Shown here piece after piece: positions 8,072 to 17,787 of a stretch of 36,278 nucleotides of DNA. Positions within the stretch are counted from its first letter, which is position 1. Every line of letters begins with the position of its first letter. The position numbers were made by a program, and so were the translations under genes. Where the stretch lies: NCBI GenBank assembly GCA_965262315.1, contig CBDHFJ010000004.1:1-36278 (forward strand). Reading direction: 5' to 3'. This DNA is from JBCCFK01 sp965262315 (lineage in GTDB: Bacteria > Actinomycetota > Acidimicrobiia > Acidimicrobiales > UBA8592). The notes under the pieces are model-generated. The model was not told the DNA's origin. It searched no databases and saw nothing but the letters and a program-made list of their open reading frames with translations.

Positions 8072-9322
8072 TCACTCGTGACGCAGCGCGTCGATCGGAT
8101 TGAGCCGCGCAGCCTTGATCGCCGGGAACATACCGAAAACCACCCCGACCGTCGCGCAGAATCCGAACGACATAACGATCGCCCACATCGGGATGACCGC
8201 CTCGTCCATGTTGGCATCGGGGATGCTCTGAATGCCGAGCACGAGACCCTGGGCGATGAGCAGACCGATGATGCCCCCGGCGATCGAGAGCGTCATCGAC
8301 TCGAGCAGGAACTGCATCAGGATCGCTGCCGGCGTCGCGCCGACGGCCTTGCGCAATCCGATCTCCCGGGTCCGCTCGGAGACGGAGACGAGCATGATGT
8401 TCATGATGCCGATGCCGCCGACGAGCAGGCTGATCCCGACGATCCCGCCGGCGATCGCGGTGATGCCGCCGGCCAGGGCCTTGAACGTGTTGATGAACTC
8501 GTCCATCGGCTGGGCCTGGAAGGTGTCGGGCTCGCCGGGCTCGAGCTTGCGCATCCGCCGCAGCACGAAACGCACTTCCGCCGCCGCCTCGTCGGCCAGG
8601 TCGGGCGAGACGATCTTGGCCAGGATCATGAAGAAGAAGTTGCGCCCCTTCATCTTCACCGCCGTCGAGAACGGCATGAACAGCTCGACTTCGGTTCCGT
8701 CGGCCCCGAACGTCGCGCCGAGCAGGCCTTCCTGCTTGTTCTTGACCACGCCGACGATCAGGAAGCGGCGCTTGTTGAAGATGATGTGCTCACCGATCGG
8801 CTCGTTGGGGAGCCGGAGCTTCTCGATGGCCTTGTCGTTGATGAGGCAGATCTGCCGCGCCTGCTCCTCGTCGATCGCGGAGAAGGGACGGCCCTGCAGC
8901 AGCTCGCGATTCTCGATCTTGTGCCAGTGATGCCAGATGCCCGTCGCGCTGACGCCGTTCTCGGTCTCGTTGCCGTACTGCACGGAGCCGCCGGCATTGA
9001 CGATCGGCGTGAGGTACTCGAGCGACTCGCACTGCTCGTCGATCGCGTAGAGCTCGGGGAGCTTCATCCGCACCGACGGCCAGTTGTACTTCTGGTCGTT
9101 TCCCGGCGGCCAGTCGTGCAGGATGAACATCTTGCTGGCGCCGATCGCCTCCATCTCGCTGAGGACCTTCGTCTTCAGCCCCTGCAGGCCGGCGATCACC
9201 GCGGTGATCGAGGCGACACCGATGATGATGCCCAGCGCCGTCAGGAACGAGCGCGTCTTGTTCACCCAGATCTGACCGATCGCCAGCAGGATCGCCTGGA
9301 TGTAGAAGAGCGGATTCAGCAC
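8072..9322 (-). CDS. MacB/FtsX-type ABC transporter permease
   Basis: The 416-residue protein starts at GTG 9322, one base after the stop of the ATPase frame, with GGAGGAGG upstream. An N-terminal membrane helix (FLTALGIIIGVASITAVIAG) leads into a ~220-residue periplasmic MacB core domain. The C-terminal FtsX domain has three membrane helices and the signature ERTREIGLRKAVGATP, ending in AIKAARLNPIDALRHE. MacB-type permeases are mechanotransmission proteins that drive export from the periplasm through a TolC channel, not transport across the inner membrane. Here they are encoded with an adaptor and TolC homologue, so an efflux role for lipids, peptides or antibiotics is likely. The substrate is unknown. 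Confidence 0.92.
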   Translation of the reverse strand: MLNPLFYIQAILLAIGQIWVNKTRSFLTALGIIIGVASITAVIAGLQGLKTKVLSEMEAIGASKMFILHDWPPGNDQKYNWPSVRMKLPELYAIDEQCESLEYLTPIVNAGGSVQYGNETENGVSATGIWHHWHKIENRELLQGRPFSAIDEEQARQICLINDKAIEKLRLPNEPIGEHIIFNKRRFLIVGVVKNKQEGLLGATFGADGTEVELFMPFSTAVKMKGRNFFFMILAKIVSPDLADEAAAEVRFVLRRMRKLEPGEPDTFQAQPMDEFINTFKALAGGITAIAGGIVGISLLVGGIGIMNIMLVSVSERTREIGLRKAVGATPAAILMQFLLESMTLSIAGGIIGLLIAQGLVLGIQSIPDANMDEAVIPMWAIVMSFGFCATVGVVFGMFPAIKAARLNPIDALRHE

Positions 9323-9323
9323 G

Positions 9324-10101
9324 TCACGCCTCCTCCCCGTCCACGGGGCCGATCCGCGCGGCCTCGACCGGGATCGGCCGATCCGGCCGACCGACCGGGC
9401 GGTGGCGCCCGGCCAGGTCGCGGCTGATCGGCAGGTCGGAGTCGACGGCGCCATCCTTGAGCCGGATCACGCGCTGGCAGTGGGCGGCCACGTCGTCCTC
9501 GTGGGTGACGATGAGGATCGTCTGCCCTTCGTCGTGCAGCTGGCCGAAGAGGTTCATGATGTCCGCGGTCGTGCTGGAGTCGAGGTTGCCGGTCGGCCTC
9601 GTCGGCGAGCAGGATGGCGGGCTGGCTCAGGATGGCCCGCGCGATGGCCACCCGCTGCTTCTGGCCGCCGGAGAGCTGGTTCGGCCGGTGGGTCAGGCGA
9701 TCCGCGAGCCCGACGCGCCCCAGCGCCGCCCGCGCGCGGCGGCGACGGGTCATCCAGCTCCCCCGGCCGTAGATGAGCGGCATCTCCACGTTCTTCACCG
9801 CCGAGACGCGCGGCAGCAGCTCGAAGGACTGGAACACGAAGCCGATGTGCTGGTTGCGCACCCGGGCGAGATCCGCCGCGGACATGCGGCTCGTGTCGCG
9901 CCCGCTCAGCTCGTAGCGCCCGCTCGTCGGCTGGTCGAGGCAGCCGAGGATGTTCATCAGCGTGCTCTTGCCCGAGCCGGAGGAGCCCATGATCGCCACG
10001 AACTCGTTGGCTTCGATGTCGATGTCGACGCTGCGCAGGGCGTGGATCTTCTCCACGCCGACGCGGTAGGTCTTCGTGAGCTCGCGGGTGCGGATGATCA
10101 C
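9324..10101 (-). CDS. MacB/LolD-type ABC transporter ATPase (one apparent frameshift)
   Basis: The gene starts at GTG 10101, overlapping the adaptor stop by four bases (GTGA). Walker A (GSSGSGKS), the Q-loop (FVFQSFELLPR), the signature (LSGGQKQRVAIARA) and the start of Walker B (ILLADE) are in one frame. The sequence then becomes nonsense, while the next frame supplies the D-loop (GNLDSS), the rest of the domain and the H-loop (ILIVTHE) down to 9324. Removing one C from the CC at about 9597-9598 gives a continuous 258-residue protein of normal family length. This looks like a sequence error. The product energises the adjacent MacB-type permease. Confidence 0.88.
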
Positions 10102-11466
10102 GAGCCGGCCTCGGTCGCGGCCGGCGCTTCGGGGTCGTCCGTCCCCGTGCCGTCGTCGGCGGGCTCCTCCGTGGCATCCGCCTCGGCGTCGACGCGCACC
10201 TCGTCCTCGTCGCGGATCGCCTCGCCGTCGCGGATCTTCTCCAGGACCTTGTACGGTCCGACCACGACGACGTCGTTGGCAGAGAGCCCGGCGGGCACCA
10301 GCGTGTGGGTCAGGTCACTCGGGCCCGGACGCACCGGCGTGCAGACGGCCTTCCCGTCGACGAGCCGGTAGACGACTTTCGTCGTGCGCTTCGATCGATC
10401 GATCAGCTCCCCGTCACGCCGCAGCGCATCGGGCAGGTCCTCGATGAGGCGCTCCACGATGGCCTGGCTCTCGACGGCGAGGCCCTCGTGCTCGTCGATC
10501 TCGATGTCCACATTGGCGGCCAGACCCGAGTAGATGCGCCGGCCCTGCAGGTCGATCTCCGACTTCCACCTCGAACATGCCGGTGCCGTCGGTCGACATC
10601 GTCCGCTGAAGGGCGATCTGCGTGACGGTCCCCGTGAAGACCTCGTCGGGATAGGCGTTGATGTGGATGCGGGCCGACTGCCCCTCGCGCACGGACGCGA
10701 TATCGCTCTCGGCAACCTCCGCCTTGAGCAGCATCCGTGACAGGTCCGCGATGGTCATGATCTGCGAGCCCATGTTGTTGAAGGTGCCGAGCACCTGCTC
10801 GCCTTCTTCCATGTTCACGCGGGTCACGACACCGTCCATGGGGGCGGTGATCACCGTCTTACCCAGGCTGTCGGTGGCGCGGGTGATGTCCGCCTCGGCC
10901 CCGACGAGACTGCTCTCGATCACGGAGACGGAGTGCTGCGCCGACGAGACGTTGGCCGCGAGGTTCAACTCGCGCTCCTCGGCATCATCCAGCGCCTTGC
11001 GGCTGACGTCGCCGGACTCGAACAGCGCCTGCTGCCGGGCGAGCTCGCGCTTCGCGAACGTGTGCTGGCTGATGAGCCCTTCGAGCCGGGCCTGCTCACT
11101 CTGCAGTCGGTACCGCTCGCCATCGCGGCGGGCCACCGCGGAATCGAGCGCGCTCTGGAGGTCGCGGTCGTCGAGGCGGACGATGACCGCGCCCTTCGTG
11201 ACCTCCTGACCGTCCCGGACCGGGATTTCCTCGATTCGGGCGGAGACCTCCGAGGAGATCTCCACGTTGACCCGGGGCTCGACCTCGCCCGGCGCGGAGA
11301 TGAACTCGGTGAGCCGGGTCGGCTCGAGCGTCTGCAGCCGGACCTCGGTGCCCCGCGCTTCGGGCTGGAAGTCGGACAGCCCCTGCACGACGCCCGGTCC
11401 GAGTACGAGCATGGCCGCACCCAGCCCGAGGATCAGCACCACGAGCACGATCACCGTGACCTTCAC
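10098..11466 (-). CDS. Periplasmic adaptor (MacA/HlyD-type) of efflux pump, one apparent frameshift
   Basis: The start is GTG 11466 with AGAGGAG upstream. An N-terminal membrane anchor (VTVIVLVVLILGLGAAMLVL) is followed by the biotinyl-lipoyl-like half (GEVEPRVNVEISSEVSARIE; VRDGQEVTKGAVIVRLDDRD), a long coiled-coil hairpin, the second lipoyl half (ITAPMDGVVTRVNMEEGEQV) and a beta-barrel domain. The frame breaks after GTGMFEVE near 10,560. Dropping one C from the CC at 10,559-10,560 joins it to the frame that ends at 10,098 and gives 455 residues. The tail is acidic and low-complexity. Adaptors of this type bridge MacB and TolC. The GTGA overlap with the ATPase gene indicates translational coupling. 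Confidence 0.88.
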
Positions 11467-11780
11467 GCGAGTACTCCTCTGCCGCAGGCGGTCGCGTGGG
11501 GAACCCCTGAGGGGGTCCGGCGCCTGCTCAGTCTTTGTTTGGATTCGGACCGCGCGGGTTGCACGTCCGGCCGCAGGCGACCGATGGTACATCATCGCAT
11601 TCGGCAGCGACCGACGCGCCGCCCCGGGGCAACAATTGCCCGGAGACAAATCCCACGAACCCCCGGGGACCTGTCCCCGCCCTCTCCGGCCGGGACGTGC
11701 CCGCCATCCGGCGGTTTGGGAGCTTCACCAGGGGTCGTGCCGATCAAACCACCACGGGGACCGTCCCGAGGAGCCGAAAC
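11467..11780. promoter_or_regulatory. Divergent intergenic region with palindrome
   Basis: This 314-base region lies between the leftward efflux operon and the rightward zinc-ribbon/PH gene and should hold both promoters. A 15-base inverted repeat, GGGCAA-CAA-TTGCCC, is at 11627-11641, extended by flanking CCGG/CCGG with one bulge; it is a candidate operator. A second imperfect hairpin (GGAACCCC-TGA-GGGGGTCC) is near 11500-11518. No small gene or clear -35/-10 pair is evident. Confidence 0.4.
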
Positions 11781-12447
11781 GTGATCACCATCACCTGCGA
11801 TGACTGCGAACGCCAGCTGGAGGTCGAGGACCACCTCGCCGGCGGCAAGGTCGAGTGTCCCCATTGCGGGGACGTGAACCGCGTGCCGGGCGCCAGCGAG
11901 CCGGAGGCGGCCCCCGTCGCGCCCGCTGCCGCCGCGATCCCCGTCGCCGCCGCGGGCGCCGTCCCGGATGACGCCGCCGAGGGGCCCGAGCGCGTCCTGA
12001 CGACCGTCCGCCCCGCGATGTTTCGCGCCCATCCGTTCCGGTACACGATCCTCGTCGTGCTGTTCCTCGCCGGTGCGGGCGGCGCGATCGGATCGGCGGT
12101 CAGCGCCGCGGTCCCGGCGTGGGTCCTGTGGCCGGGCCTCGTGGTCGCCGCGGCGATGGCGCTGTGGTGGGCGTGGTGGTGGTTCTCCACGACCTTCTGG
12201 ATGCGCATGGAGATCACCAACAAGCGCACCGTCCGGTACGCGGGCTTCATCCAGCGCCACTCGACGGAGGTCCTTCACAACCACGTCCGCTCCGTGGACA
12301 TCAACCAGACGTTCCTCCGCCGGATCTTCGGCGTCGGCGACATCGGCATCGACTCCGCCGGCCAGGATGGCATCGAGATCGAGGTGAAGGACATTCCCCC
12401 GGCCGTACGAGCTCAAGAAGCTGATCGACCAGTATCGGCGGATGTAA
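11781..12447 (+). CDS. Zinc-ribbon plus bacterial PH-like membrane protein (one apparent frameshift)
   Basis: The start is GTG 11781. Residues 1-30 form a zinc ribbon with Cys6/Cys9 and Cys26/Cys29 (CDDC ... CPHC). An Ala/Pro-rich linker precedes two membrane helices (about residues 85-135), followed by a bacterial PH-like (bPH_2/YdbS-type) domain with MEITNKRTVRYAGFIQRHS and VDINQTFLRRIFGVGDIGI. The final residues go out of frame. Removing one C from the run of five at 12396-12400 yields PRPYELKKLIDQYRRM and a stop at 12445-12447, a 221-residue product typical for the fold. Function is unknown. A zinc-ribbon N-terminus on a bPH_2 membrane protein is a less usual combination. Confidence 0.8.
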
Positions 12448-12460
12448 GGTTGACGGCGGG

Positions 12461-13581
12461 TCAGTAGTCGCGGCGGACGAAGATCCACGCGGCGAGGGCC
12501 AGGACCACCAGCTCGAAGAGCAGCGAGGTGCCGACGATGTACCACCAGGTGGTGCGCTGGTTGTACTCCTCCTGCATCCGCTGCATGCGATCCCGTTCGC
12601 GATTCGTGCTCGCGGGCCGAAGATTGCCGTCGGCGTCCCGGGCGACGTTGCCTTCGAGGATGTCCATCAGCGGCACGTCGCCCTCGTCGATCAGCACCTT
12701 GTTCAGCAGATCCACGGATCCGCTCGTCTTCGGGGCGACGAACTGCACGCCGCGCACGAAGTTGCGCCAGGGGTTGAGGCGGTCGAGTGCTTCCTGGTGG
12801 GCGGTACGCTGGTCGACGACGCTGACGCGTTCCTGCTGGAAGCCCAGGCGCGTCGCCGCCGGCGCGTCGCTCGCCAGCTGCTCGTCCAGCGTCGCGATAC
12901 GCTCGTCGGCCGTCTCGATGTCAGTGACCCACTGCGTGTGGAAGGTGGTGAGAATCCCCTCGGCGAGGTTCACGCCGAACAGCGAGAACCAGACCAGCAG
13001 GGTGATCAGCAGGGCGGCCAGGGCGGAGCGGGTCCGCACGCCGACGAGCACGTTGATCGAGAAGAGGTAGCTGAACAGCAGCGTGATCAGCGGGATGGCG
13101 AGGAAGATCTTCCACTCCCAGTCCCCGAGGCGCAGCCCGAGGCACAGGAAGACGCCCACACAGAACAGGCCCACCTGCAGCAGGACGAACAGCAGGCTGG
13201 TGATGTACTTGATCGCGAACAGCGTGATCCGGCGAATCGGCTTGGCGAGCACGATGTCGATGGCGCCGCTGGCCATGTAGTCGGGGAACACGGTGGTCGT
13301 CGAGATCAGGGCGAGGATGATCGCCACCCACGCCAGCCACAGGCCCACGATGAACGTCGAGAAGATCGAACGGTACAGCACCCGCGAGATCGGCGAATCC
13401 GCCGTGAGGAACTCGCTCTCGATGTTCCAGAGGCCGAAGAAGAGCGACATCCCCGAGTCGCCGAACCCGATCGACCCGTAGAACAGCACGATGATCCCGG
13501 AGATCGCCAGCACGACCCAGAACAGCTTCTTGCTGTTCAGTTCGCGATAGGCGTCGATCAGCATGGCCTTGAAGACCCGCA

Positions 13582-13582
<1 letters not shown>
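12461..13582 (-). CDS. ABC-2 type transporter permease
   Basis: The 373-residue protein has an N-terminal membrane helix (FWVVLAISGIIVLFYG), a short extracytoplasmic loop, a cluster of four to five helices with the ABC-2 feature PDYMASGAIDIVLAKPIRR, a large ~110-residue soluble loop rich in charged residues, and a last C-terminal helix (GTSLLFELVVLALAAWIFVRR). Its start codon overlaps the ATPase stop by one base (TGATG), so the two are translationally coupled and form one transporter. The substrate cannot be inferred. Confidence 0.87.
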
Positions 13583-14568
<986 letters not shown>

Positions 14569-14674
14569 GGGCAGTGGATTCCGGATCTTGAGGGGCGGAT
14601 CGGAGCGAGTGCGTCGCGATACCGTTCCATCCGAACGCCGTCGCGTCAAGTCGCGAAACGCCGCCGAGCCGGAC

Positions 14675-15706
14675 TCAGCGCAGGATCAGCCTCACGTTCG
14701 CGGCGGTCCCCTCGGGGGCGATCACCGTGGCCCGCACGCCGCGCCGCAGGTTGTGGCGGGTGCGCAGCTCGTTGATGAGCTCCTCGGTGCTGGTCACCGG
14801 CTCGCCGGCGATCTCCACCAGCGTCGAACCCGGCGTGACCTGCCGGCTGAGCGAGGAGCCGGGCACGAGCGTCTCGATGAGCACGCCCTCCTGGTAGGGC
14901 ACGCCGAGGCGGCGGGCGACATCCGGGGTGGCGGTGGTCATTCGGGCGATGCCGATCTCCTCGATCGAGCGCGGATCCTGATCCGCGGGGAGCACGCCGG
15001 TGATCTGGAGCGTGGGGAGTCGTTCGAGGACGACCGCGATCTCCACCTCGCCGCCGACGCCCTCGTCATCGACGCGCCAGATCGTGAAGCGGGCGGTATC
15101 GCCGGGCAGCATCGAGCTGACCGCCGAACGGAGCTGATCGCGTGATTCGACCTGCGCCCCGCCGACGTGGGTGATGATGTCGCCGGCCTGGAGTCCCGCG
15201 GCGGCGGACGGGCCTTCCTCGACCACGCGGGTGATGGCGACCCCGAAGCCCGGGAAGCCTCCGTCGCGCAGCGTGCGCACGATGCGGGGGTCGAGCTCGT
15301 TCAGCGAGACGCCCATGTAGCCCTTCGTGACGACGCCCGTGGCGATGAGCTGGGTGACGACCGGCTCGATCATGTTCAGCGGAATGGCCAGGCCGATGCC
15401 GGCGAACTGTCCTTCCTCGAGCCCCGCGTTGCGACGGCCGGTCGCGATCGCGGTGTTCATGCCGATCACCTGACCGCGGTGGTCGGTGAGCGGGCCGCCA
15501 GAGTTGCCGGGGTTGATCGCCGCGTCGACCTGGATGAAGTTCTCGTAGCCGGTGTAATCGCCGAACGGGTCCCGGATCACGCCGACCGAGCGCCCCGTGC
15601 CGGAGACGATGCCCTGCGACATCGAGAACCGGAAGTCGAACGGCGAGCCGAACGCGAAGACCATCTCGCCCTGCTGAACCGCTTCGGCGGCGTCACCGCG
15701 GACGGA
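14675..15706 (-). CDS. HtrA/Deg-type serine protease, 5' truncated at a junction
   Basis: The last ~340 residues of a trypsin-like HtrA/Deg protease are present: GEMVFAFGSPFDF, the catalytic serine motif (NPGNSGGPL), the following protease strands, and two PDZ domains (one starting near GYMGVSLNELDPRIV, a second near TGVLPADQDPRSIE). The N-terminal signal sequence and the His and Asp of the catalytic triad are missing. The frame stays open to 15871, but beyond about 15,706 it encodes only the out-of-frame shadow of a dehydrogenase gene. The gene therefore stops being itself at a junction and is not a real fusion. HtrA proteins degrade or refold misfolded envelope proteins. Confidence 0.85.
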   Translation of the reverse strand, partial: SVRGDAAEAVQQGEMVFAFGSPFDFRFSMSQGIVSGTGRSVGVIRDPFGDYTGYENFIQVDAAINPGNSGGPLTDHRGQVIGMNTAIATGRRNAGLEEGQFAGIGLAIPLNMIEPVVTQLIATGVVTKGYMGVSLNELDPRIVRTLRDGGFPGFGVAITRVVEEGPSAAAGLQAGDIITHVGGAQVESRDQLRSAVSSMLPGDTARFTIWRVDDEGVGGEVEIAVVLERLPTLQITGVLPADQDPRSIEEIGIARMTTATPDVARRLGVPYQEGVLIETLVPGSSLSRQVTPGSTLVEIAGEPVTSTEELINELRTRHNLRRGVRATVIAPEGTAANVRLILR

Positions 15707-15971
15707 CGTTGCCGACGAACACATCGAGTCCGCCGAGGTGGTCGATGGCCCGGTCGATCCAGGCGGCGTAGGCGTCGGCGTCGGCAACGTCGACCGCCTC
15801 ACCCCATGCCGCGTCGCCGAGCTCGGCGACTGCGGCGGTGACGCCGTCGGCGCCGCGGGCGCACAGGGCAACGCGAGCCCCTTCGCCGATCAAGGTCCGC
15901 GCCGTGGCCAGGCCGATGCCCCGAGTTCCACCGGTGACGATGACCTTCGCGCCCTGTAGTCCGAGATCCAC
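15693..15971 (-). CDS. Short-chain dehydrogenase (SDR), N-terminal fragment cut at a junction
   Basis: The ~90 residues from ATG 15971 are the start of a classical SDR: beta-1 and the cofactor loop TGGTRGIG, then ALCARG, then GGLDVFVGNV in place of the usual NNAG region. The frame ends just after the point where the protease frame takes over, so the catalytic YxxxK and the rest are absent. A classical SDR has ~250 residues. It is the first gene of right-hand origin and is transcribed from the divergent promoter region shared with the VOC gene. Confidence 0.82.
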   Translation of the reverse strand: MDLGLQGAKVIVTGGTRGIGLATARTLIGEGARVALCARGADGVTAAVAELGDAAWGEAVDVADADAYAAWIDRAIDHLGGLDVFVGNVRPR

Positions 15972-15994
15972 GTGTGCTCCCCGCGGTTGTCAAT

Positions 15995-16018
15995 TAATAT
16001 GGGTCACGGGTCATATTA
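15995..16018. promoter_or_regulatory. AT-rich palindromic operator candidate in divergent promoter
   Basis: Perfect 7-bp arms TAATATG (15995-16001) and CATATTA (16012-16018) flank a 10-base spacer containing a direct repeat of GGGTCA. The site is AT-rich in very GC-rich surroundings and lies between the leftward SDR fragment and the rightward VOC gene. Such 24-bp palindromes often bind TetR- or GntR-type repressors; the regulator is unknown. Confidence 0.55.
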
Positions 16019-16063
16019 CTTGCCGGGCGGATCACCGCCAGTGGACAGGCGCAGAGGGATCAC

Positions 16064-16561
16064 GTGAAGGTTCGAGGTATTCATCATCCGGGCATCGTGG
16101 TGCCCGACCTCGACGCCGCCGTGGCGTTCTACGGCGAGTTGCTGGGCATGACGAAGGTCTACGACGAGTCGTGGGACGTCGGCGACGACGACTACGACCA
16201 GGGCGTCGGCCTCATCGGCTCGGCGGCTCGCGGGGTCCAGCTGCGCGGGCCCAATACCTACATGGAGCTGTGGCAGTTCAGCGCGCCGGCACAGGTCGGG
16301 CCGTCGCCCGCCAGCCTGGGCGCCAACGAGCTGGGGTTCCGGCATTTGGCGCTCGAGGTCGACGATGTTCCGGCGGCACTCGCTCGACTGGTCGAACTGG
16401 GCGGCAGTGCGATGAACGAACCCGTGTTCTTCAGCGAGACCGATGCTGCGGTCTACGCCCGAGACCCGTTCGGGAACATCATCGAGCTGACCACCGCCGC
16501 TGGCGGCCACCCACCCGCCATCGCCGACCTGACTCACCCACCCACTGGAGCTGACCGATGA
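16064..16561 (+). CDS. VOC (glyoxalase/dioxygenase superfamily) protein
   Basis: The 165-residue protein starts at GTG 16064 with GAGGGA upstream. It has two beta-alpha-beta-beta-beta modules. The first carries HHPGIVVPDLDAAVAFYGELLGM with a likely metal-binding His; the second carries FRHLALEVDDVPAALARL and ends in YARDPFGNIIELT, where the Glu is the usual metal ligand. VOC enzymes include glyoxalases, methylmalonyl-CoA epimerases and dioxygenases; the exact reaction is not readable. Its stop overlaps the next start by four bases (ATGA), so it is co-translated with the alcohol dehydrogenase. Confidence 0.85.
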   Translation: MKVRGIHHPGIVVPDLDAAVAFYGELLGMTKVYDESWDVGDDDYDQGVGLIGSAARGVQLRGPNTYMELWQFSAPAQVGPSPASLGANELGFRHLALEVDDVPAALARLVELGGSAMNEPVFFSETDAAVYARDPFGNIIELTTAAGGHPPAIADLTHPPTGADR

Positions 16562-17676
16562 CGGTGAAGACCAACACCATCCTGACGATTCCCGAACCGA
16601 ACGTGGCCCGGCTGGTGGAGAAGCCGTATCCCACCGTCGTCGAGGGGTTCGTGCTGGTGGAGAACGCCATCGCCCCCGTGTGCAACGAGGCCAGGATCTT
16701 CCGTGACCACCAGTTCGAGTGGCACGACAGCCCCGAGCACCTCGGGCACGAGAGTGTCGGCACCATCGTCGAGACGCGGCCGGGCTCACACTTCGAGGTC
16801 GGCGACCGCGTGATCGTCTTCCAGGGCAACAGCTGCCAGGAGTGCTTCGTGTGCGAGGACGGCCTCTCGCCGACGCACTGTCTGGGGCTCCCGTACGAGG
16901 GGTTCGAGGACGGCATGGCACCCCAGGACGTCGCCGCCGGACTCTTGGGCATTGAGAAGATCAACGGCGCCGAGTCGGGCGGCTTCGCCATGGCTCGGTA
17001 CCGGCTCGCGCCGGAGCACATGATCATGAAGTTGCCCGACGATCTGTCGTTCGAGCACGCCGCCGCGGGCAACTGCACGCTCGGTCCGGCGCACACGATG
17101 TCGGAGACCGTGGGCGTGGCCGCAGGCGACGTGGTGATTGTCGCCGGCATCGGCTTCATCGGCCTCGGTGCGGTGGTCAACGCCCTGTATCGCGGGGCGA
17201 CGGTGCTGGCTCTGGGACGCAACGAGGCCCGCATGGAGATCTGTCGCGACCTCGGCGTCGCCGCGGTCATCAACCCCGACGATGATGACTGGCTCGACCA
17301 GGTGCACGCCCACACCGGCGACCGGCGCGGCGCCGACCACGCGTTCGAGTGTTCGGGTGCGCCGTACTACCTCGATCGCTGTTTCGCCGGCATTCGGCGC
17401 TACGGACACGTGATCAGTCTCGGCCACAACGGCTCCCAGCCGTATTCGCTCAGCATCCTCAACGATCTGATGGATCGGGTCGTCACCTGGACCGGCGGCC
17501 ACGACGTCCGGTTCCGCGACCGCGAGCGTCTGATGCGGATGCTCTGCGACCCCGCCACCCAGCGACGCATCGATCGGCTCGTCACCCACACGTTCCCGAT
17601 GTCGCAAGCCCAAGAAGCCTTCGAGGTCGGCCTCACCCAGCAGTGCGGCAAGATCTACCTGCGCCCGGGGGAGTAA
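16558..17676 (+). CDS. Zinc-dependent alcohol dehydrogenase (MDR superfamily)
   Basis: The 372-residue protein has the MDR fold: a GroES-like N-terminal domain with LGHESVGTIVE and a cysteine-containing lobe (NSCQECFVCEDG), then a Rossmann domain (AGIGFIGLGAVVNAL) followed by the acidic or basic residue region that selects NAD(H) or NADP(H). The catalytic site includes Cys43 (VCNEA) and His63-Glu64 (GHE). It resembles zinc-binding dehydrogenases acting on secondary alcohols or polyols. Translation is coupled to the VOC gene. A cluster of palindromic repeats begins immediately at its stop codon. Confidence 0.88.
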   Translation: MTVKTNTILTIPEPNVARLVEKPYPTVVEGFVLVENAIAPVCNEARIFRDHQFEWHDSPEHLGHESVGTIVETRPGSHFEVGDRVIVFQGNSCQECFVCEDGLSPTHCLGLPYEGFEDGMAPQDVAAGLLGIEKINGAESGGFAMARYRLAPEHMIMKLPDDLSFEHAAAGNCTLGPAHTMSETVGVAAGDVVIVAGIGFIGLGAVVNALYRGATVLALGRNEARMEICRDLGVAAVINPDDDDWLDQVHAHTGDRRGADHAFECSGAPYYLDRCFAGIRRYGHVISLGHNGSQPYSLSILNDLMDRVVTWTGGHDVRFRDRERLMRMLCDPATQRRIDRLVTHTFPMSQAQEAFEVGLTQQCGKIYLRPGE

Positions 17677-17783
17677 CTGGCAGCTTCCGCGCGCAGCGTG
17701 GGCGCGGTTCGCTGCCAATTCGGTGATGGCTGGCGGATCTGGCAGATTCCGCGCTCGACGTGCGACACGCGAGCTGCCAGTTC
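17675..17783. repeat. Palindromic intergenic repeats, two copies
   Basis: Two hairpin units fill the gap between the dehydrogenase and the convergent AhpD-like gene. Unit 1 runs from CTGGCAG (17677) to CTGCCA (17712-17717). Unit 2 runs from CTGGCAG (17739) to CTGCCAG (17774-17780). Each has terminal inverted arms around ~28 GC-rich bases containing TTCCGCGC. Three more copies lie at 19399-19582. The family resembles REP-type intergenic elements. Confidence 0.75.
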
Positions 17784-17787
17784 GCGC

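Noticed and set aside
6417..8081. 554-residue plus-strand frame opposite the TolC gene, and similar antisense frames at 8078-9427 and 34631-35887
   Set aside because: All mirror convincing minus-strand genes and show the Arg/Asp/Gly-rich composition typical of GC-rich antisense frames.
14675..15871. A 398-residue protease with a novel Pro/Thr-rich N-terminus
   Set aside because: The N-terminal part is the out-of-frame shadow of the SDR gene (TGGTRGIG in the neighbouring frame), so it is a product of the junction and not a real domain.
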